Positions 1 through 10,149 of a stretch of DNA of 49,020 bases are shown here, in pieces. The notes under the pieces are model-generated. The model searched no databases and was not told where the DNA came from. It saw only the letters and a list, made by a program, of their open reading frames with translations. Numbering within the stretch: position 1 is the stretch's first letter; every line of letters begins with the position of its first letter. The stretch spans positions 1 through 49,020 of the forward strand of contig NZ_JAOQJU010000024.1 in NCBI RefSeq assembly GCF_025567385.1, in the 5' to 3' direction. The translations under genes were made by a program, and so were the position numbers. The stretch comes from Claveliimonas acetigenes. GTDB lineage: Bacteria; Bacillota; Clostridia; Lachnospirales; Lachnospiraceae.

Positions 1-3000
1 ATCGAAGTTAAAGTCTGCCAGAACTTCCGGAATCTCCGGTTTCGCTGCTTCCTTCACAGTTACCTTGAAGGTGGCTGTCTTTCCTTCGTACGTTACCGTT
101 ACTGTCTGTTCGCCGGCCTTAGTCTTGTCATAGCCGCTTACCTCGCAATCCTCTATTGCAACATCCTCTGTTGTATCATCACTATAGTTAGCGGTCACTT
201 TCATTCCTGCAAGATCAAGGTCTTCTCCCACCGTATATTCCGTCTTTGTCGGAGCTGTTACGGTAATGGATTCCAGAGTTGCAGGTTCTGCTTCTTCTGC
301 GTATACCTTAAACTCTGTCAATGTTCCAGTGAAATACGGATCTGCAGCATAAAGAGATTTTCCAATATAACCGCAAATGCCATCTGCCGTACCATTTTTC
401 AGAATATCCTGAACAGAATGGGCAGTTGTAAACGTAGATTTCTCTTCTCCATTTACCAAGAGCTTCATCTCGCCATTGTCATATTCCATGCGGACAGTTG
501 CATACTCATCTGTAAGCGTTCCTGCATTGTCAAATAATCTCTCGTTACCTGCTGTAGTCTTAATTCCTGCACGAATAACATCGCCTGAAAATCTTGGGCT
601 GACAAATACATAATTTGTATTATCAACCGTTCCCAGACACCACAGCCAGCTATTTGCTACTGTAGAAGTCTTGAATGTTGCCTCAATAGCAAAAGATTCT
701 GTCTCAATCAGGCCTGCAGGAAGTTCAACGTATTTTGTGCTTCCGTCAAATACTAATACAGCATCTGCATTGTCTCCCTCGCCTTCTGTCTGGAAGTCTG
801 CCTCTGTAAATCCTACATATTTTGCATCATTACTATTACCTGACTTATCTACCAGTTTACCGTCTGCTACAGTCATATCATAAGAAGCAACTAACTTTCT
901 GGTCTCAACTGGTTTCAAAACTAAGTTGTTGGTTGCTTCCGTAAGAGCAGTCAGAGCCGCATCTACATCTGCCTGTGTTGCATCCGGGTTATTATAAACT
1001 AATTTTGCTGCGTCAAGAGCTGTCTGATATGCTGCCCAGCTAATAGATTCATACTTGTCTGCTTCCGAAACATCGATAGCTCCATCAATCGCTGCCTTAA
1101 GCGCTGTCTTGTCTGCAGCAACTGTTACTATAAACGTATCTGTTTTCTCTTCATATTTAACGGTAATGGTCTGCTCGCCGACCTTAGTCTTGTCATAGCC
1201 GCTTACTTCGCAATCCTCTATTGCAACATCCTCTGTTGTATCATCACTATAGTTAGCGGTCACTTTCATTTCTGCAAGATCAAGGTCTTCTCCCACCGTA
1301 TATTCCGTCTTTGTCGGAGGTGTAACGGTAATGGACTCCAGAGTAGCAGGTTCCTTTTCTACATATACATCGAACTGTGTCAGCGTTCCGGTAAATGCGT
1401 TATCCGCTGTATAAAGAGACTTGCCGATATAGCCGCAAATATCTCCTTCTGTTCCTGCCGCCAGAATATCCTGGATACGATATGGTGTTTCCATGGTGCT
1501 AACTTCCACACCATCTACCAGAAGTCTCATACTACCGTTATCGAACTCCATACGTACAGTTACGTAATCTTCTCCGATACTTCCAGCATTTTCAAATAAT
1601 TTCTCAGCCGATTCATCTTTAATACCGGCACGTAAAATGTCTCCTTCAAATCTTGGGCTGACAAATACATAATTTGTTACATTCGGCCAGGAATTTTCTT
1701 TGGTTCCAAGGCACCAGATCCAACTGTTTTCTACTGTAGATGTCTTGAATGTTGCTTCAATAGCGAAAGACTCTGTCTTAATCAGACCTGCCGGAAGAGT
1801 TACATACTTTCCTTTATCTCCGCCGAATACTAAAACAGCATCTTCACCTTCTGTCTGGAAATCTGCATCTGTAAATCCAACATATGCAGCATCATTTCTA
1901 TTACCTGTCGTATCTACCAGCTTGCCATCTTCTGCAGTCATATCATAAGATGCAACCAATGTCCGATTGTCTTCTCCAACTGTCTTAGATACTTCGCCAA
2001 ATACTTCCCACTCACCAATACCAAATCCGGTAGAACCCGAACCATTTCTGGTAGGAGTCAGACGAAGTCTTGATGTCTTAATCGGCTCTGTAAATGTTGC
2101 AACATTCCAATAACGGTTGTTTCCATTCGTGTAGTTTCTTTCACTGCTGGCTGCTGTTGTCTCTGTACCGAATTTTACGCCTACAGATGTAATTGCCGCA
2201 CCGGTTTCATCTGTCATATCGGTAAGCTCAACCCAGGAATCCGCCTCAGCATCATAGTACTCTGCTTTACAGGATTGCGGGAATTTCACGCCGCCGTTGT
2301 CAGACCACCACATTACGCGCATTCCGTAAAGATCATATTCCTTATCCCATGTCAGCGTAATCGTAGCGGTATCGCCGCTCATTGCATAAGTATTCCATGT
2401 CATGGAAGGTCCATCTGCCAGCTCACCGTCAATTACCTTCTGTGGTGCTGTATTACGATCCAAATATGGATTCACAAACGATGCGACCGGACTTGCCTTC
2501 GGAGCCACATTATTCTCACTTGGATCTTTCTTCTCTTCTACTTCAAATTCTGTCTCTTTCGTCAGCGTCTTGCCATCCGCCGTTGTTACCGTAACCTTAA
2601 GGATAGTTTTTCCAACCGCAAGGCCCTTAATTGTTACTGTAGCAGCATCCTCGTCTTTTACAATCCAAAGACTGTCACCGGATACGATTTCCCACTGATA
2701 AGACTGTGCTTCTCCGGAAGTAAGTTCCGCTGTTAAGGTCGTTGATTCACCCGGAGTAATCGGCATGCCGCCGGTAATCATCAGATCTGAGATTTCTTCA
2801 TCCGTCGCTTCCGTCCAGATCAACATCTGGCTGGAACGGTTCTGCCCCTGTACACCATTATCTCCACGGTTATTCCATGCATAGTATGGGACTGCCTGGA
2901 GTTTCGCAAGTTTTCCATTTGCACTTCCATCATCGTACATCACATCGCCGGTAATCTCTACAACACCATTCAAAAGGTCTTCCTGGTACTCAGCTTTCAG

Positions 3001-5993
3001 CTCAGATGCTCTCGGAATTACAAAGTTCAGAGGGCTGAACTCCTCAATGTCTTCATTCAGCTGTGCATTGCCTGCTTTTTCCATACAATATACGATTGGT
3101 CCGCGCTCTAATGCGATTCGTCCTTCATTTGTTGTTACATTCGGGTCTGCCTCTGTCTTACGTACTTCCATCGGCATCTCAATTGTCACAACATCACCCT
3201 TCGTCCAGGTACGGTCGACCGTCACATAACCATTTTCTTTTTCGCCTGTTACTTCCGTACCGTTTACCTTAATCGTAACGGTTTTGTTCTCCTGCTCATC
3301 AATCCATCCCGGGATACGGATCTTCATTGCAAATGCCTTATCCGCTGCCGGTTCTACCGTCATCTTTACAGAGCCTTCCCATGGATAGTTTGTTTCCTGT
3401 GTGATTGCAACCTCTGTGCCATCCACATTGACAGAGCCGTCGCTTCCGATATACTGGTTCACATACAGTTTATCCCCATGTACGGTATACATATATTCGC
3501 TTAATTTTGCAATCGTTCTCATCAGGTTCGGTGGGCAGCATGCACAACTAAACCATTCGCTTCTTGCATTTCCGCTTTCAACTTCCAGAAGTGTGGAATA
3601 ATAGAATCGGTTACCATCCAGGTTCGTTCCAACCAGGATAGAGTTGTAAAGGTTTCTTTCTACCACATCTGCATATTTCGCATCTTCATACAGAAGGTTC
3701 ATTCTCTGGTTCCAGTTCGCAGAACCGATTGCCGCACAGATCTCACAGTAGGACTGATCGTTCGGAAGAACATAATCATCACCGAAACCTTCAGAGTCTG
3801 AGCTTGGCGCTGTCGTACCGATACCGCCTGTGATATAAGTCTTGCGGTTTTCTACCGCATCCCAGATGGTACTAAGGGTATTCATATAAGTCTGCTTGGT
3901 TTCATTGTCATCTGGAAGAAGCGCTGCTACATCCGTAGCTCCTGTGTAGTAATACATCGCACGTACGGAATGTCCAACTGCGCTTGTCTCGTTTGCAAAT
4001 GCTGTCCTGTCCTGTGAATATGTACCACCGGAATATCCACTGTCTCGAAGAGATGAACTCTCTCCACGTCTGTCGATGAAAATCTGCGCCATCTCTACAT
4101 ACTTATCACCGGTACCTTCACCTTCATGCTCTTCAATCAGCTTCGCCATCTTAACCAGTCCGAGTTCCACTTCCTCATGTCCCGGTACTTCATGACGGGT
4201 TCCGTCTGGTCCAAAGAGTGATACAATCTCATCCGCAAATCTCTTACCAGCTACATAGAGGCTATAATCCGGATCGCCGATTCCTTCTCTGTAACGGGTA
4301 TATGCATCAACCGCCTCAAAGAAATGACCCGCGCAGTACATCTCATGGTTAGAGAAATTCNNNNNNNNNNNNNNNNNNNNNNNNNNNNNNNNNNNNNNNN
4401 NNNNNNNNNNNNNNNNNNNNNNNNNNNNNNNNNNNNNNNNNNNNNNNNNNNNNNNNNNNNNNNNNNNNNNNNNNNNNNNNNNNNNNNNNNNNNNNNNNNN
4501 NNNNNNNNNNNNNNNNNNNNNNNNNNNNNNNNNNNNNNNNNNNNNNNNNNNNNNNNNNNNNNNNNNNNNNNNNNNNNNNNNNNNNNNNNNNNNNNNNNNN
4601 NNNNNNNNNNGAATGCATTGTAGTCTTCTCCGTTCAGTTTCTTCACTGCATTCTTAAAATTCGGCTCGCCGCCGGAAGATTTCTCAATCTCAGAGATTGC
4701 TTTATTCAGAGAAGTCACTGCATTAATTTTCTGTTTGGGATTCCAGAAATTGTCGGTGAGCTGTACATTTTCAAAGGTTACCGTTGTATTTGCAACTGGT
4801 GTAACGACCTTGTCATTTACGGTAATCTCTGCCGTTGCAGGGTATTCCGTAACGCCGACTTCTACTTTACCACTTACAGTAAAGGTTGTCCCTTTCTTCC
4901 CAACTGCATAATCTTCTGGGTTTACCTCTTCCCAAGTAACCGGAACAAGCTTAGAATCAAAGGTCTCACCTAAATCCACTTCGTTATTCCTTGTCATTAA
5001 AGATGGTGTTGGATCGTCAAAAGTCAGTCCTTTTACAACGACTCTGTTAGGAAGTATCGGAGCGACACCTTCAGCCGTTGCTGTTTTATACGTTTCAACT
5101 CCTTCAATGCCTTCCACCTTAATTTCCTGCTCTGCAGTTTTTGTAACTGTATTCCCATCTTCTATATGAGAAATCGTTACTTTCAAGATTGCAGAACCAC
5201 TGGCCTTCGCATCCACTGTCACCGTGCTCTCTGTACTGGAGCCATTAATTGCGATTTTGTCTTCCCCGGAAACCACTTCCCACTGGTAAGTAATATCCTG
5301 TGTAAGACCTTCCGGAACTGTCGCCGCCGTATAAGTAGCCTGCACATTCTTTGCCAGACTCTCCTCGCCGCTTATTGCCGCTCCCACAAGGATATTGTCC
5401 TCTGCAGTCACAGGCGTTCCAAACGCTTCCCATTCACTGATGCCGACACCTTTCGGAGATTCTGCATTCCTTGAAATCTTAAGCTGAAGAGAATTCGTAA
5501 GAATCGGCTCCTCAAATTCCACGTAATTCCACACTGCGTTATTGCCATCCACTCCATTATTTACGGAAGTGTCGCATTCAACACCGACTGCACCAATCGT
5601 CTTATACTGGTTTTCATTCATGTCCCAGTATTCTACGGTACATTCACTTGGGAATACGACTCCGCCATCACTATATGCCCACCACATTACACGCATGCCG
5701 GTAAGGCGATATGCATTGTCTTCCCAAGTGAGCGTTGCATTCATTGGATATGCGTTATCTGACGCTCCCCAACAATTCCAGCTTGTACTTGGATTACTGC
5801 CTGCAAGCTGCCCGTCATTCATAGCTGTCGTGCTAACGCCATACACATTCGTATAGCCTGCGCTTGCAGTTGCCTGTGGGGCAACATTTGTCCCCAAATC
5901 TTCTTCTCCCGGCGCGGCGCTGACCATGTTTACCGGAATCATAGTCGCTACCATCGCCACACTTAAAAGTAATGCCGCAATTCGTTTCTTCAT
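1..5993 (-). CDS. Large secreted multidomain GH127 glycosidase, 3' end beyond the window
   Basis: A surface enzyme expected to release beta-L-arabinofuranose or a related sugar from plant glycans. A signal peptide (about residues 1-27, cleavage after VSA) is followed by a galactose-binding (F5/8C-like) domain near 5890-5410, Ig-like domains to about 4800, and the GH127 catalytic domain from about 4790 to 2830. The glutamate and cysteines used by this family for zinc binding and the cysteine nucleophile are present as CEIC (3736-3747) and CACC (about 3535-3546). Downstream come an Ig-like domain, a second F5/8C-like domain (2520-1990), then LamG-like, Big_3-like and FIVAR-like modules, with LamG and Big_3 repeated. 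The frame is open to base 1, so the C-terminus, perhaps with a wall anchor, is missing. The N gap breaks the frame. The start has GGAGG at 6001-6006. The exact substrate is not determinable. Confidence 0.9.
60..1965 (-). repeat. Intragenic duplication of LamG plus Big_3 modules in the GH127 gene
   Basis: Two copies of a LamG-like then Ig-like module lie about 1,065 bp apart. The most conserved part is the Ig-like segment at about 92-292 and about 1162-1353, where long stretches are identical at DNA level (for example the GCAATCCTCTATTGCAACAT region at 136 and 1210). The LamG parts (about 300-905 and 1370-1965) are more diverged but share VASYDMT at the start and CGYIGKSLY near the end. A FIVAR-like helical module separates the copies at about 915-1110. 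Such near-identical copies could recombine and may help explain assembly trouble in this gene. Confidence 0.8.
4361..4610. other. Assembly gap of 250 N inside the GH127 gene
   Basis: Exactly 250 N. The reading frame before the gap (from 5993) and the clear GH127 frame after it (NFSNHEMYCAGHF, first codon 4359-4357) are out of register if the gap is taken as 250 bases. The run is therefore probably a placeholder and the true length differs by 1 or 2 modulo 3. About 80 residues of the catalytic domain N-terminal part are hidden, which fits the family length. An early stop seen in the naive translation (4251) is an artefact of this. Confidence 0.95.
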
Positions 5994-6111
5994 TCATATC
6001 CCTCCTCTTTTCTTTTCTTAAATTGCAACCTTTTTATAATTATAAGTTATTTATTTAGGTTAAAACACTCTAATAATTTAAGGTAGGTGGAAATTTTTAA
6101 GACAAGAAATG

Positions 6112-6240
6112 CATAGCAACGAACGCTTACCTCGGAAACATAGTTTCCTCGGTATCCGTTGCACTCACATAAATACTAAAAAAGCTCCTTGACTGTAAAC
6201 AGTCAGGAGCTTTTCCTCGTATTTGCGTTCGTTGCTATGC
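6112..6240. repeat. Dispersed hairpin element, copy 1 (contains the rpsO terminator)
   Basis: A perfect 16-bp inverted repeat, GCATAGCAACGAACGC at 6112-6127 and its complement at 6225-6240, encloses TCCGTTRCACTCACATAAAT, a hairpin, and ATTTGCGTTCGTYGCTATGC. The same two flanks, with a different hairpin between them, occur at about 24299-24390. The element fills the space between rpsO and the GH127 gene. It looks like a small non-coding mobile or REP-like repeat used as a transcription terminator; this role is inferred from position and structure. Confidence 0.7.
6178..6214 (-). terminator. Rho-independent terminator of rpsO
   Basis: Read on the minus strand: AAAAGCTCCTGACTG, loop TTTA, CAGTCAAGGAGCTTTTTT. 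The stem is 14-15 bp with a single bulge and ends in a T run. It lies about 30 bases after the rpsO stop and inside the dispersed hairpin element. Confidence 0.85.
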
Positions 6241-6242
6241 GC

Positions 6243-6509
6243 TTACTTTCTTAATCCGAGTCTTTCGATTAAGGTACGATATCTTTCGATGTCTTTTTCT
6301 TTCAGATATGCTAATAATCCACGTCTCTGGCCTACCATTTTCAGAAGACCTCTTCTGGAATGATGATCCTTCGGATTTGCCTTGAAGTGATCTGTCAGGT
6401 CGTTGATTCTTGCTGTCAGGATTGCGATCTGTACTTCCGGAGAACCTGTGTCTCCTTCTCCTCTTCCGTATTCAGCGATGATCTGAGCTTTCTGTTCTTT
6501 TGATACCAT
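6243..6509 (-). CDS. rpsO: Ribosomal protein S15
   Basis: Primary 16S rRNA-binding protein of the small subunit, 88 residues, the normal family length. The S15 signature is clear: GDTGSPEVQIAILTARI, then DHHSRRGLLKMVGQRR and YLKEKDIERY near the C-terminus. A strong TCCTCCT (AGGAGGA on the sense strand, 6517-6523) precedes the ATG. In most Firmicutes rpsO follows ribF directly; here a Na/phosphate cotransporter gene sits between them. The gene has its own promoter at 6609-6637, a structured leader and a terminator at 6178-6214, so it can be expressed alone, with read-through from the nusA-infB operon also possible. Confidence 0.98.
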   Translation of the reverse strand: MVSKEQKAQIIAEYGRGEGDTGSPEVQIAILTARINDLTDHFKANPKDHHSRRGLLKMVGQRRGLLAYLKEKDIERYRTLIERLGLRK

Positions 6510-6545
6510 TTCTTGTTCCTCCTAAAATATATTCTTCAAACACTG

Positions 6546-6590
6546 CCGGTATTAAGTAATGGTTGGAGTCTTCCAGCTACCGAACACCGG
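6546..6590 (-). promoter_or_regulatory. Structured leader of rpsO, candidate S15 autoregulatory RNA
   Basis: In the roughly 90-nt leader, CCGGT and ACCGG at the two ends can pair, and inside them GGT-AGC-TGGA-AGAC-TCCA-ACC can form a second helix with an internal loop. S15 is known to bind its own mRNA leader in several bacterial groups with unrelated structures. That this leader does so is inference. Confidence 0.4.
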
Positions 6591-6608
6591 TTGTTTTTCC
6601 AATGAGTA

Positions 6609-6637
6609 AGTATAGCATAGACTTTCGTGAATGTAAA
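6609..6637 (-). promoter_or_regulatory. Sigma-A-type promoter of rpsO
   Basis: Minus strand: TTTACA (6632-6637), 17-bp spacer, TATACT (6609-6614). It starts only 3 bp beyond the stop codon of the upstream cotransporter gene, with no terminator between, so rpsO is served by both its own and read-through transcription. Predicted start near 6602, leader about 90 nt. Confidence 0.75.
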
Positions 6638-6640
6638 GCC

Positions 6641-8290
6641 TTATTCTTCCTCCTCTTCATCTACATTTTCTTCCGGATCCAGAATGGCGAATGCAATATT
6701 TGTCGCATGATCTGCCACACGTTCCAACCCGGATGCAGTATCGGAGAAAATCATTCCCGCTTCCGGTGTACATTTATTTTTTGTCAGCCTTTTTACGTGA
6801 GAACGCTGCAGTTTCTTTTCCTTCTCGTCAATCTCATCTTCCAATTGCAGGATCTCCTGCATATGCTTCTGGTTACGGTTTGTAAACATATCAAGGGAAT
6901 ACTCTAATATGGTAACGACCATGGCCGTCATATCTTTCAACTGGCTTTTTCCCTTTTCACTCAATTCCACATGATCTGTAATACACATTTTCGCTGATTC
7001 TGCAAAGTTCTCTGCATGATCACCGATACGTTCAATATCATTCACCACATGAAAGAGTCCGCCTACAAGCTTGGCATCGTCAAGGGGAAGTTCCAGCTCA
7101 TTGGCACGTACCAGGTAGTCTGTAATCTCCCGGTTCAGAAAGTCAATATATTTCTCAACCTTATATACTTCGTCAATTTTCTCTTCGTTCGGACTGCAGA
7201 GCACTTCCATCCCCGTCTGCAGATTCTGGATTGCAAGCTGTCCCATACGCTCAATCTCGTGGATAACATCCGTAACAACAGTAGAGACTGACATAGGCGC
7301 GCCTTTTCCAATATACTTAAGTTCAAAGCCACCCTCCGATTCCGTATCCGTTCCCGGCACAATCTTATAGGTAGCTTTCACTACCCATCCCATAAACGGG
7401 AACAGGATGATTACTTCACATATTTTAATTGCTGTATGAGTATTCGCCACCGCACGCGCTACATTTCCGCCAGACACGCTGAGCATAAAATTGGTAAGCG
7501 GCGTCAGCGCCGTCATCAAAATCACGAAAATGACAGCCGATCCAATTACATTAAATAAGAAATGTATCAGTGCCGCACGTTTGGCATCCTTTTTCCCGCC
7601 AAGGCTGGCAAGAAGCGCCGATACGCAAGAACCCATATTACAGCCTAAAATCAAAAACGGACAGATGCCAAATTCCAAAAGCCCCTGAGATGCCATCAGA
7701 ATAATAACGCCTACCGTTGCAGATGAGCTTTGAAGAACTGCCGTAATTACAAAACCTGCCAGAATCGCAAGCACCGGATTACGCAGCGTCCGGAGAAAAT
7801 CTATCACATAAGGCGAATCTTTAAAGGATGTCATGGAATCTCCCATAATACTGAGTCCCATGAATAAAATACCGAATCCCAGCACAATCTCGCCTATCTT
7901 CTTAATATTCATCCTCTTAGAGAACATCACCATCACCACTCCGGTGATTACAAAAAGAGGCGCTATCTCTGAAAGATCAAAGGCAATAAGCTGTCCGGTT
8001 ACCGTCGTTCCGATATTCGCTCCCAGAATCACTCCAGATGCCTGCTGAAGGTTCATAAGCCCTGAATTTACAAAGCTGACCACCATAACCGTCGTTGCGC
8101 TGGAAGACTGGACAATTCCCGTAAATAGAATACCTACGACCATTCCTATGAACCGGTTTTTTGTAAAAAGCTCAAGGATGCCTCTCATCTTTGCTCCGGC
8201 AGCCTTCTCCAACCCTTCACTCATTAATTTCATACCATAAAGAAATAACCCCAAACCACCAAAAAGCAGGAACACTGTCGTTAAATTCAT
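6641..8290 (-). CDS. Na+/phosphate cotransporter with C-terminal PhoU-like domain
   Basis: Inner-membrane sodium-driven phosphate carrier of the NptA/PNaS family, 549 residues. It shows the inverted duplication typical of the family with two QSSSAT motifs (residues 61-66 and 187-192), each in a hydrophobic repeat, about eight to nine membrane segments in the first 310 residues, then a helical PhoU-like cytoplasmic domain to about 540 and an acidic tail (EENVDEEEEE). AAAGGAG precedes the ATG. It starts 12 bases after the ribF stop, so it is cotranscribed with the translation genes, an unusual position. The PhoU domain probably links uptake to phosphate status. The direction of transport cannot be judged from sequence. 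Confidence 0.9.
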   Translation of the reverse strand: MNLTTVFLLFGGLGLFLYGMKLMSEGLEKAAGAKMRGILELFTKNRFIGMVVGILFTGIVQSSSATTVMVVSFVNSGLMNLQQASGVILGANIGTTVTGQLIAFDLSEIAPLFVITGVVMVMFSKRMNIKKIGEIVLGFGILFMGLSIMGDSMTSFKDSPYVIDFLRTLRNPVLAILAGFVITAVLQSSSATVGVIILMASQGLLEFGICPFLILGCNMGSCVSALLASLGGKKDAKRAALIHFLFNVIGSAVIFVILMTALTPLTNFMLSVSGGNVARAVANTHTAIKICEVIILFPFMGWVVKATYKIVPGTDTESEGGFELKYIGKGAPMSVSTVVTDVIHEIERMGQLAIQNLQTGMEVLCSPNEEKIDEVYKVEKYIDFLNREITDYLVRANELELPLDDAKLVGGLFHVVNDIERIGDHAENFAESAKMCITDHVELSEKGKSQLKDMTAMVVTILEYSLDMFTNRNQKHMQEILQLEDEIDEKEKKLQRSHVKRLTKNKCTPEAGMIFSDTASGLERVADHATNIAFAILDPEENVDEEEEE

Positions 8291-8302
8291 TTGTACACTC
8301 CT

Positions 8303-9229
8303 TTATCTTTTATCCCGAAAGTATTTCTTCCCATATTCTATATCCAGGTCAATGCATCGTTTCATCTCTTCAACACTTGAAAACTTCTGCTCTTTCCGCC
8401 GGAATTCCTGTAATTCAACTCTTACATTTTTCCCATATGCATTTCCTTCGTAACCAAACAAGAAACTTTCGACCAACATGCGGTTACTGTCTGAAACTGT
8501 GGGTTTCACTCCAATATTTCCAATGGCATTATACCATTTTCCATCTACAAACACCCTGTCAATATACACTCCGTTAGGCGGCAGCAGCTTTTCCGGAGCC
8601 GGAGCTACATTAAATGTAGGAAAGCCCAATGTCCTTCCCAGTTTTTTTCCCGGCTCTACTGTTCCCGTTACCCCGTAGGAATATCCCAGAAGCTCCCGCG
8701 CAAGCTTCATATCCCCCTGCCGCAGCGCTTCTTTCACATAGGTACTGCTGATTTCCCTGCCTTCATATCGTTCCTTTTCTATTACAATCAGTCGATATTC
8801 GTATCTTTCCGCATATTCTGCCAGCATATGAATATCGCCTCTCTTATCATGGCCAAATCGAAAATCTGCCCCTACTACTACAAAAGCTGCATGAAAGATT
8901 CCCACAAGAATATCTCTGATAAAGTTTTCCGCCTCTATCCGGCTGAACTTTTCTGTGAATGGACAATCTACCAGATAATCCACTCTCCCATTTAACCGGA
9001 ATCTGCGTTCTTCCTTCGTCATCAGCACTTGCTTTTTCAAAGAAAGGTGTTCAAAAAAGGGCAGCATATCAAAAGCGCACACTACACTTTTCATACCACA
9101 CTCTTCCGACAGTTCTGCCACCCTGCTAATCAGCTTTTCATGCCCTTTGTGCAGCCCGTCAAATTTCCCAAGCGTTACCGCACTTCTGCCCATGTCGTGA
9201 TATGTTTCTAATCCACTTATATACTGCAT
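8303..9229 (-). CDS. ribF: Bifunctional riboflavin kinase / FAD synthetase
   Basis: Makes FMN from riboflavin and ATP, then FAD from FMN and ATP, in the cytoplasm. The 308 residues are the usual length. The N-terminal nucleotidyltransferase domain has GKFDGLHKGH (about residues 22-31) and ISSTYVKEAL near residue 160. The C-terminal flavokinase domain has GKKLGRTLGFPTFN, followed by LPPNGVY. It begins two bases after the truB stop and is followed after 12 bases by the phosphate transporter. The SD-like GAGGAA lies within the truB end, suggesting translational coupling. Confidence 0.97.
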   Translation of the reverse strand: MQYISGLETYHDMGRSAVTLGKFDGLHKGHEKLISRVAELSEECGMKSVVCAFDMLPFFEHLSLKKQVLMTKEERRFRLNGRVDYLVDCPFTEKFSRIEAENFIRDILVGIFHAAFVVVGADFRFGHDKRGDIHMLAEYAERYEYRLIVIEKERYEGREISSTYVKEALRQGDMKLARELLGYSYGVTGTVEPGKKLGRTLGFPTFNVAPAPEKLLPPNGVYIDRVFVDGKWYNAIGNIGVKPTVSDSNRMLVESFLFGYEGNAYGKNVRVELQEFRRKEQKFSSVEEMKRCIDLDIEYGKKYFRDKR

Positions 9230-9231
9230 AT

Positions 9232-10146
9232 CTATTCCTCTGTCTTACGTCCATTAAAAAACATTTTCACAATTCTATATTGATTTAAACCTGCCAGATA
9301 CTGATATATTGCAACAAATTCTCCTCTACTGTCATATACCCGCACCAGCTCTTTATCCACCGGTACGTCTCTCTCATCTTTTATACAAAGTGCATTCCCA
9401 TTGTACAGGAGCTTTTCTTGTCTTACTTCTATCTGCACGCGTCTGTACTGTCCAAACACCGCATCTACCGGAATCAGATTCTGCAGCAGGCTTCCTTCTT
9501 CCATTGCTTTCTGTATTTCTCCAAGAGTTCTGCTGTTCTCCAGACAAAAGCTGCCAACCCTTGTACGAAGCAGGGATTCCATGCATCCGCCGACCCCAAG
9601 CTTTTCCCCAATATCATGACACAGCGTACGGATATAGGTTCCTTTCGAGCAGGTTACTTCCATCTCTACCCGGGGGAGATCTATTTTCAGAATGTGAATT
9701 TCCCGGATGCAGACGGTTCTCGCCTTCCGTTCTACATTTTTCCCCTCTCTGGCAAGCTCATAAAGTTTCCTGCCGTTCACCTTAAGCGCAGAGTACATAG
9801 GCGGAATCTGACTATACTCTCCCACAAAGCCAAGAACAGCCTTCTCTACCTCTTCTGCTTTCAGAAAATCGGTATCTGTTTCGCCAAGAATTTCTCCCGT
9901 AATATCCTGGGTATCCGTCGTTCTTCCCAACAGTAAAACTGCCCGGTAGGTTTTATCCTTCTCTGTCAAAAGATCGCATACTTTGGTTGCCCTGCCAAGG
10001 CAGACCGGAAGCACTCCTTCTGCATCCGAATCCAACGTCCCCGTATGTCCGATCTTTTTCTGACCTACGATTCCCCGCAGCTTCGCAACTACATCATGGG
10101 AAGTATATTCCTTCTCTTTATATATGTTCAAAATTCCATGCAACAT
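9232..10146 (-). CDS. truB: tRNA pseudouridine(55) synthase
   Basis: Converts U55 of the tRNA T-loop to pseudouridine. 304 residues. The catalytic loop GHTGTLDSDAEG has the nucleophilic aspartate at residue 39, and the motif GVLPVCLGRATK follows. Further family signatures are SALKVNGRKLYELAREG and SKGTYIRTLCHDIGEKLG. The C-terminal domain is the short bacterial TruB type. It starts with ATG three bases after the nrnA stop, in the conserved rbfA-nrnA-truB-ribF order. Confidence 0.97.
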   Translation of the reverse strand: MLHGILNIYKEKEYTSHDVVAKLRGIVGQKKIGHTGTLDSDAEGVLPVCLGRATKVCDLLTEKDKTYRAVLLLGRTTDTQDITGEILGETDTDFLKAEEVEKAVLGFVGEYSQIPPMYSALKVNGRKLYELAREGKNVERKARTVCIREIHILKIDLPRVEMEVTCSKGTYIRTLCHDIGEKLGVGGCMESLLRTRVGSFCLENSRTLGEIQKAMEEGSLLQNLIPVDAVFGQYRRVQIEVRQEKLLYNGNALCIKDERDVPVDKELVRVYDSRGEFVAIYQYLAGLNQYRIVKMFFNGRKTEE

Positions 10147-10149
10147 ATG

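Noticed and set aside
4251..4360. Alternative frame ending after the N gap
   Set aside because: Results from treating the 250 N as a true length; the GH127 frame is different and conserved.
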